Assembly (NCBI GenBank): GCA_013176395.1
Contig: JABMLP010000009.1
Coordinates: forward strand, 682,001-746,000
Reading direction: 5' to 3'
Origin: Venturia oleaginea
Taxonomy: Eukaryota; Ascomycota; Dothideomycetes; Venturiales; Venturiaceae
Length of the DNA: 64,000 nt
Shown: in pieces, positions 58,404-64,000 of the stretch
How the letters are laid out: each line of letters begins with the position of its first letter
How positions within the stretch are numbered: position 1 is the first letter of the stretch
The notes under the pieces: model-generated
Database searches by the model: none
Told to the model about the DNA's origin: nothing
What the model saw: the letters and a program-made list of their open reading frames with translations, nothing else
Position numbers and translations under genes: made by a program

Positions 58404-59484
58404 GGTGTCAAAAACGTATTTCTGCTCGTGGGACGCAATTCGGCCCGTGACTTATGCCCGAGATAATCCGCCTTGCTCTTTGTGGCTCTGTGATTTGAAC
58501 TCTCTCTCTCTCGTTTGTTCCCAGCTCCAGCCGCTCGATCTATGAAACATCCAATTGACAATTTTCGGTTCATACCCATAGATAGTCCAAATTATAATGT
58601 GAAAAGCCCGGAAGTGAACTCCGCCCCCCACCCATGGCAGAATTGTCCAAAAAAGCCTCAAGCAGCCTGACCTGACACCCACGATATGATAAGATGATAA
58701 GAAAGGAGTAAGGCCATCTATATGTACAGGTGTGTGGAATTAGTGGGAGATGGAGAGGTGACAAGTTTGGATCCATTGTTTGATGGAGGCGGGGGATGAC
58801 AAAAGTTTGTGTTCTGGGTATCTTTACCCTTGATCGTTAGATTCCGGTTCGTACTTTTGTGATGGTGTTGGAACGGGGGCTTTCACGGCGACGAGAGGGA
58901 CTGGGGCTAGAGCGGAGACGCTATTGGGGAGATGGGCTTAGTTGAATTAGTCGTTGTTTTGATTATCGTCGGTTGAGGAGGTTCTTCTCGGTAGTTATCG
59001 AGTCGCATTTGGTGGTTGGAAGGGGAATGGGAGTTGTGCTTGTCGGAGGTTGATGTGTGGGTTTTGGGAGATGGGCTACCACCGTTTCTATCAAGACTTT
59101 GTAACTTCAACGAGAGCGTGTAATTTTTATCTTTTTGCCGATGAGAGCGGAATTGCTCTCCCCCTTACGATTGTTTTTGAGGAATCAGGACTTTAAAATT
59201 CGGGACCACGAAAGAGTCGACAACAAGGTCTTTAGATTTGAGTAGAACGATCTTTCTGCCCTCGCTATCGCCTTACCATCACCAACATGCATCGAGTACA
59301 GTGTCCAGCTGTCTATTCTAATTACCTCGGTGTCCGTTGCAGTTAACATCCTACGAGTATATTAGCACGGTCTCCACACTTGAAGAAGTAGGACATACGC
59401 AGCAAGCAAAATCACCCGTATCAATAGCTTTCTGAGTGCATGATGCACTGCATGTTACATACTTGTTGATGCAGTATACCTATA
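58404..59484. other. gene-free stretch between copies C and B
   Basis: No supported gene. AT/GA-rich segments only; no further element ends seen. Confidence 0.4.
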
Positions 59485-60561
59485 ACGTACTTCACAAGCG
59501 AGTGGGCCACCTCACAAACGTAAACCGCCTTCGTAACAGCGTCGCGTAATGCCTCAACAACACGAAAAGCAGAAGATCTATAAAGAAGGAGATATATTCC
59601 TTGCTATCTCAGATATCAATTCAAAGCAAATCCAAAGCGAAAGACGCGCTGCAGTAATATATAGCGTACCTCGAACAACAGTACAACGCCGACGCGCCGG
59701 ACAGCGCCCTCGACGCGAATGCGAGCCGAACTCGAAGCGATTGACAAAGCTAGAAGAGGAGGTGCTTATAAAGCGTATTCTTAACGAAAGCTTACGCGGC
59801 CTACCGCCGTCGAAGGCCTACGTACAAGATATGGCTAATAAACTACTAAGAGAGCGGGGTGGGAAGCCTGTTGGCAAGAACTGGGTTAACAACTTGGTAA
59901 AGCGTACGCCAGAGCTTACCACCCGATGGAGCCGTCCATACGATCGCCAGCGAGCTGCCTGCGAAGACCCGGCGGTTATTATATCCTGGTTCACACTTGT
60001 TCAGAGGATAAAGGCAGAGTACGGTATCATAGACGAGGATACCTACAATTTTGATGAATCTGACTTCTTAATAGGCAAGATATCGTCTCAGCTAGTCGTT
60101 ACAGGCTCAGCGAAACCTGGCAATCAGAAAAGGCGGTTGAGTAAAGGCGCGCAGCAGATAGCACATGAATTGGTGTTGATGCGCGAAGAAACAGCGCGCC
60201 TTCGAGACGCAATTGAGGCAGTTACAAAGCGTAAGAGTCGCAAAAGGAGATATATACGGACTGAGCAGACCTTGACAGCTGGTGAAGTAGCTGACTTAGT
60301 TACTATAAGGGAGGGTGGTAATCGTAACGATGGTGAGAAGCCTGCAAAGAGGGTACGTGGAGAGAGGCACTGCGGCCGTTGCGGCGAGACTGGGCATAAC
60401 TCCCGCACTTGTGAGGTAGAAATAGAGAATATAGATGATAGCGAAGCTTCTAAATAATATTACTCTATTCTATGTAATACTATAAATTGTTGTAGGTTGC
60501 GTAGTATTTTTACGAAGGCGGTTTACGTTTGTGAGGTGGCCCACTCGCTTGTGAAGTACGT
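59485..60561 (+). mobile_element. pogo-derived element, copy B (1077 bp), core-deleted
   Basis: Both inverted ends are intact: ACGTACTTCACAAGCGAG, GGGCCACCTCA and AAACGTAAACCGCC, mirrored at the right. TA flanks both sides (59483-59484 and 60562-60563). It is almost identical to copy A over shared parts and lies in the opposite orientation. The short element, perfect ends and intact ORF point to recent movement, which must have relied on transposase supplied in trans. Confidence 0.92.
59549..60457 (+). CDS. pogo-derived DNA-binding protein lacking the DDE core (copy B)
   Basis: 302 aa, collinear with copy A up to residue 186 (SSQLVVTG) with about five substitutions (for example ESGF to ESDF). 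It then continues SAKPGNQKRRLSKGAQQ, whereas A continues PGSSASSIDEQVRQLSKG. B keeps more sequence on the N-terminal side of the deletion and A keeps more on the C-terminal side, so the two deletions are different events or one was reworked. The C-terminal helix, basic stretch (KRKSRKRRY) and CCHC knuckle (CGRCGETGHNSRTC) are intact. The protein has the DNA-binding half and only the first acidic residue of the catalytic domain, so it cannot catalyse transposition. Confidence 0.85.
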   Translation: MPQQHEKQKIYKEGDIFLAISDINSKQIQSERRAAVIYSVPRTTVQRRRAGQRPRRECEPNSKRLTKLEEEVLIKRILNESLRGLPPSKAYVQDMANKLLRERGGKPVGKNWVNNLVKRTPELTTRWSRPYDRQRAACEDPAVIISWFTLVQRIKAEYGIIDEDTYNFDESDFLIGKISSQLVVTGSAKPGNQKRRLSKGAQQIAHELVLMREETARLRDAIEAVTKRKSRKRRYIRTEQTLTAGEVADLVTIREGGNRNDGEKPAKRVRGERHCGRCGETGHNSRTCEVEIENIDDSEASK

Positions 60562-60605
60562 TAATACTTTATTAGCCTAGAAGTTTCAATACCAAAGTAG
60601 TACTG

Positions 60606-60809
60606 TTAGGCCCTAAGATAGAAACGTACGATTTTTTTAGGGCCAGGTATAAAACAAGTCCCGCAGACATGCCAGTTGGACTGTCCTGCAGGGGAAACAA
60701 GATGCACAGGTATGGGAACTGGTTTGACTCTAGCTTGTACAGCCTCTTCTCCATAAACCGGCTGTAGAGCGGTGAGGAGAGCTAGGAAGTGGTAAGTTGA
60801 AAAGAGCAT
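60606..60809 (-). CDS. small secreted protein candidate
   Basis: From the ATG at 60809 the frame gives 67 aa: MLFSTYHFLALLTALQPVYG is a good signal peptide (hydrophobic core, small residue before the cleavage site). A short mature part follows with two Cys close together (WHVCGTCFIPG). The 3' end is uncertain, as an intron or truncation could change the tail. It lies 45 bp from transposon copy B. No homologous family recognised; small secreted fungal proteins are often lineage-specific. The frame could be fortuitous. Confidence 0.35.
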   Translation of the reverse strand: MLFSTYHFLALLTALQPVYGEEAVQARVKPVPIPVHLVSPAGQSNWHVCGTCFIPGPKKIVRFYLRA

Positions 60810-62009
60810 ATTTGGACTGGATATCTGGAATTGATATGTGGAGTTGAAGGTGTTGAACTGATACAACTACGGTGGTGGATTTTCTAGCACTTTATTATAT
60901 AGTCTCTCCTCGATAGGATCTGGACCGGGTCTTTCAATACAGTGGTACTATCGGTGGGCACAGTAGAGACAGGCCCAATATAGTGATACCGTGGAAGTCG
61001 GTTAAATATTGTGGTTTTTGTTACGCTGAACGAGCAAAACAGAGTTATTCGGAAGTAGATTCAACACGAACTTAACGATAGGAGTCGATGAACAGAACGA
61101 GTGTCACCCTGTGACTTGACTGTATTGACTAATGAGGTTAAGTACACCGTGGCATCTGCATGCATATATATGCATGTCAATGCATTCCTTGGCATCTATC
61201 ACGTGCATTATGCCTGAGGTATCAAGGGCTGGCATGCCACTGTTCAACAGTTTTTGCATATTGTGGTTTGTGCATTAACGTGGACAATCTCCAGATTTTG
61301 ACTACGGAGTAACTTCGTGAGAAGTTCTGAGAGAGGACCGCCCGCAATTCTGATCTACAACATGATAAAAATTATTGACGGGATATACCAGGCCTTTTTA
61401 AAGGATTCTTATTACCAGAGGGGTAGGTCTTAAGTAATCTACGTGTTTGAGCTAGGCTTTATTATGGGGCAGAGTTCTCAGAATTTCTCATGAAGTCAGT
61501 CAAAAAACCACTACGGTTACCGGCCTATTAGTCGTTAGAGCTGGCGGTGAAAAGCCCTGTGTAGATCGGAGTTCTGGTAAGTACGCGTGCTGGAACAAGT
61601 ATTGCACGCAAACAGCGGCGAGTAGACTCGAGTACGGATATATTGAGGATGGAAGCATTGGCCAGAGACTGACAACTACTAGCCATGTAATCGTAGTAGA
61701 GATTGTCCACGTTGATGCACAAACCACAATATTGTGCTTTCGAGGTTAACGAGGACATTTTGCACCCTGCGACCGAGTTGTTTTCTGGGAGCTGAGACAG
61801 CGATAGATCAAGACACACAGGATTTTCATGAGATTTTAATAAGATTCTGACTGGGTCGGGAGATTTTCATATCACAGGATAGGAAGTTTATGGGGGCGTA
61901 GTCGAAATCAGAGTCGGATCCAGAGTCGGACATGTGCGGACTCGAACGTGAGCAACGTTGAACGACGTGTTTGACCAGCAAGATTCTTTATAACTTTATA
62001 TTTAAGTTA
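60810..62009. other. gene-poor stretch with inverted repeat and palindrome
   Basis: No convincing gene. A minus frame at 61528-61818 (SSLTSKAQYCGLCINVDNLY) overlaps one arm of an inverted repeat (61258-61291 / 61699-61733). An 18-bp perfect palindrome CATGCATATATATGCATG lies at 61159-61176. Confidence 0.4.
61258..61733. repeat. imperfect inverted repeat, ~35-bp arms
   Basis: The left arm 61258-61291 reads ATATTGTGGTTTGTGCAT then TAACGTGGACAATCTC. The right arm 61699-61733 is its reverse complement with about one mismatch (CATCAACG for CATTAACG). The arms are ~408 bp apart. The right arm lies within an open frame on the minus strand, so one arm is probably a duplicated fragment of a gene, inserted in opposite orientation. 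Confidence 0.75.
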
Positions 62010-62888
62010 ACGTGTTTCACCATTCACTTGGCCACCCCACTCACTTGGCCACCTAACCAAAAAGTCTAATCCCTTCGTACAATTATCGCGATAATGTCAA
62101 CACCAACCCCCGGATCGGCTTGCAAAGAGGCTAGACTACTTCTTGCGAAGCAGAGCTTTCAAACGAATCCAAATCTAAGTCAACGTCAAATCTCAGCGTC
62201 GTACGATATTCCTCGATCTACACTTCAGTCTCGTCTTCAAGGTGGTAAACCACGAAGCGAATCTAACCACCAAAAGAGAAAGTTACAAATACATGAAGAG
62301 CAGGCTCTGGTTCAGTGGATTCTAGACCTTGATCGACGAGGATTTCCGCCCCAAATTATCGACGTACGACGAATGGCAAACGCTTTACTCGAAAAACGCG
62401 GTACGAATCCTCCACCGTCATTAGTCGGGAAGAACTGGGTATCCCGCTTCATCAACGCTCAGCCGGAGCTTTGTACGAAGTGGAATCGCAAATTCCATTC
62501 ACAGCGTGCAAAATGCGAAGATCCAGCGACAATCAACGCGTGGTTCCAGCGTGTTGAAGAGACGCCCTCACCACCAGGTACACCCCATGGAGTAGCGCCA
62601 CAGTGGACGTCAGAAACTGCTCGTACGATAGCTCAGCTTGAGCAGCAGGCTCAGCTCGTCCGAAATCTTCTTCATCGCCAATCTCAGAGCCCAAGTAGTC
62701 AAGCAATCGGTCAACTCATCAAAGGATGTCAAGTCGCAATGAATTCAGCAGTAATACTTGCAGAAGAGAATAGGAAGCTTCGTACAGAGAACCAACGACG
62801 AAAACAGAAGCAACAGTATAGTAGACGATATATTGCATATGGAGGCGTTTTACAAGCTCAACAGGGTCAGCTGGAGGAGGGAGGATAG
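62010..62888 (+). mobile_element. pogo-derived element, copy D, left end only
   Basis: The left end starts ACGTGTTTCACCATTCAC right after a TA (62008-62009) and carries two tandem CACTTGGCCACC motifs (62025-62036, 62042-62053), comparable with the GGGCCACC repeats in A and B. The mirrored end is not found between 62889 and the ILV3 stop at 63093, so the right side is lost or diverged. Confidence 0.7.
62094..62888 (+). CDS. pogo-derived DNA-binding protein lacking the DDE core (copy D)
   Basis: 264 aa starting MSTPTPGSACKEARLLLAK. The psq-like HTH is at ~27-55 (SQRQISASYDIPRSTLQSRL) and the CENP-B HTH at ~68-140 (LQIHEEQALVQWILDLDRRG, GKNWVSRFINAQPEL). The frame then runs from CEDPATINAWFQRVEE straight into TPSPPGTPHGVAPQW and the typical C-terminal helices (AIGQLIKGCQVAMNSAVILA, EENRKLRTENQRRKQK). 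Again no DDE catalytic residue is present, and the junction differs from A, B and C. It ends without a zinc knuckle. The ORF is open and free of stops despite strong divergence from the other copies. Confidence 0.82.
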   Translation: MSTPTPGSACKEARLLLAKQSFQTNPNLSQRQISASYDIPRSTLQSRLQGGKPRSESNHQKRKLQIHEEQALVQWILDLDRRGFPPQIIDVRRMANALLEKRGTNPPPSLVGKNWVSRFINAQPELCTKWNRKFHSQRAKCEDPATINAWFQRVEETPSPPGTPHGVAPQWTSETARTIAQLEQQAQLVRNLLHRQSQSPSSQAIGQLIKGCQVAMNSAVILAEENRKLRTENQRRKQKQQYSRRYIAYGGVLQAQQGQLEEGG

Positions 62889-63092
62889 CAAGGTTTTAGA
62901 AAGGCCAGAAGTGCGGAAGAGAGGACAAATGGCGAGATGTGCAAATAATGCTCGGTGAAAGCTGAAAGATGCTCCACGTGGAAGGGAAGAAGGAAACTGA
63001 AGAATGTCGTGGATGCCGAGTGAAAGGGCTTTTGTTGTTCCTTTGTACTCCCTATTCAAACAGTAAGATTCATCCTAAAAACAGATACCTAT

Positions 63093-63998
63093 CTACTCAG
63101 CAGGCGCATCAGTAATACATCCTCTGCTGGCGTCCACCACATTTCTCGCGTATTTGAACAATGTACCCTTGGAATATTTCAGGGGAGGCGCTGTCCAGCT
63201 GGCCCTTCTCTTTTCCAGCTCTTCAGGACTGACCTCAAGGTTGAGCTCTCTGGTCTCTGCGTCGATGGTGATCGTATCGCCATCTTCAACCAGACCAATC
63301 GGTCCTCCCTCTTGTGCTTCTGGCACGATATGCCCAATCAGGAAGCCGTGAGATCCTCCCGAGAAACGACCGTCAGTGATCAAGGCAACATCGTTTCCGA
63401 GACCAGCTCCCATGATAGCAGAGCTGGGCTTCAACATTTCTGGCATTCCTGGGCCACCTTTGGGACCCTCGTAGCGAATGACGACGACGGTCTTCTCGCC
63501 CTGCTTGAGATCTCCACGCTCCAGTGCCTCAATGAAGCGGTCTTCCTCGTCGTAAACCTTGGCTTTCCCGGTGAATCGCAGTCCTTCCTTGCCAGTGATT
63601 TTACCAACGGAGCCACCTGGCGCCAGGGATCCACGGAGAATCTGAATGTGGCCAGTCTCCTTGATCGGGTTGCTAAATGGTCGAATAATCCTCTGGTCGG
63701 CTGGGAAATCCGGTGCATGTTCCAAGTTCTCTGCCATGGTCTTTCCAGTTACAGTGATGCCAGATCCGTCAATGAGTCCCTCCTTCAGAAGGAATTTGAG
63801 TAGAGCAGGTGTTCCACCCATGGTGAAAACATCGGCCATGACGTATTTACCCGAAGGCTTCAGATCTGCAAGGAATGGTGTGCGGTCGGAAACCTTTTGG
63901 AAATCATCGATGTCTAATTTGACACCAACGCTGTCTGCGATGGCGAGGAAATGAAGGACGGCGTTTGTCGAACCTCCCAAAATCATGGTGACAATCAT
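63093..63998 (-). CDS. ILV3: dihydroxy-acid dehydratase, C-terminal part (cut by window end)
   Basis: Mitochondrial Fe-S dehydratase of branched-chain amino acid synthesis, converting dihydroxy-isovalerate and dihydroxy-methylvalerate into the keto acids for Val, Leu and Ile. The visible 301 residues are the C-terminal half: [70 protein letters not shown], and [20 protein letters not shown] with the catalytic Ser region (TDGRFSGG). The stop is at 63093. The N-terminus with presequence and cluster cysteines lies beyond position 64000. No frame breaks. Confidence 0.95.
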   Translation of the reverse strand: MIVTMILGGSTNAVLHFLAIADSVGVKLDIDDFQKVSDRTPFLADLKPSGKYVMADVFTMGGTPALLKFLLKEGLIDGSGITVTGKTMAENLEHAPDFPADQRIIRPFSNPIKETGHIQILRGSLAPGGSVGKITGKEGLRFTGKAKVYDEEDRFIEALERGDLKQGEKTVVVIRYEGPKGGPGMPEMLKPSSAIMGAGLGNDVALITDGRFSGGSHGFLIGHIVPEAQEGGPIGLVEDGDTITIDAETRELNLEVSPEELEKRRASWTAPPLKYSKGTLFKYARNVVDASRGCITDAPAE

Positions 63999-64000
63999 GG

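Overview
This window reads as nuclear DNA of a filamentous ascomycete, probably Pezizomycotina and perhaps a Leotiomycetes/Helotiales-type fungus (an inference from gene content, not tested). The evidence is short GT-AG introns of about 45-70 nt, a mitochondrial ribosomal protein with a targeting peptide, a FunK1-type fungal kinase, an intron-containing tRNA-Phe and several pogo-family DNA transposons.

Layout. 0.5-6.5 kb: a broken small ORF, an IAH1-type SGNH esterase gene, a membrane-anchored Ppn2-like phosphoesterase with an unusual GNWED motif, and tRNA-Phe(GAA). 7.1-13.2 kb: an accessory patch with a near-complete pogo element, a truncated orphan gene, a second pogo element whose ORF lacks the catalytic core, a 2EXR/F-box-like gene and an SDR pseudogene. 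13.8-40.1 kb: a conserved housekeeping block with FHIP (RAI16-like), the 14.6-kb midasin gene MDN1/REA1, mitochondrial MRPL12 divergent from it, CTK3, mitochondrial beta-ketoacyl synthase (CEM1-like) and a NiCoT nickel transporter. 41-49 kb: a poorly supported small gene, a type I membrane protein gene and two decayed kinase loci. 48.8-53.4 kb: a gene-poor stretch ending in a 23-bp tandem repeat. 53.4-56.8 kb: a zinc finger/Est1-like/PIN-like gene. 57.2-62.9 kb: a second transposon patch with three more pogo-derived ORFs. 63.1-64 kb: the 3' part of dihydroxy-acid dehydratase (ILV3), cut by the window edge.

The strongest signal is a set of four pogo-derived ORFs (9878-10798 minus, 57405-58316 minus, 59549-60457 plus, 62094-62888 plus). 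All four keep the psq/CENP-B type DNA-binding N-terminus and the C-terminal basic/coiled region but lack the DDE catalytic core. All stay open, the deletion junctions differ, and their element ends are related (TA, then ACGT..TTCCAC or similar, then GGCCACC-like repeats). This looks like a lineage of catalytically dead, DNA-binding-only transposon proteins. They could act as repressors in the way the Drosophila P-element KP protein does, but that function is inference.

The housekeeping genes do not form a pathway cluster. MDN1 serves 60S ribosome maturation, MRPL12 and the KAS are mitochondrial, CTK3 is part of the Pol II CTD kinase, and FHIP is an endosome-dynein adaptor subunit.
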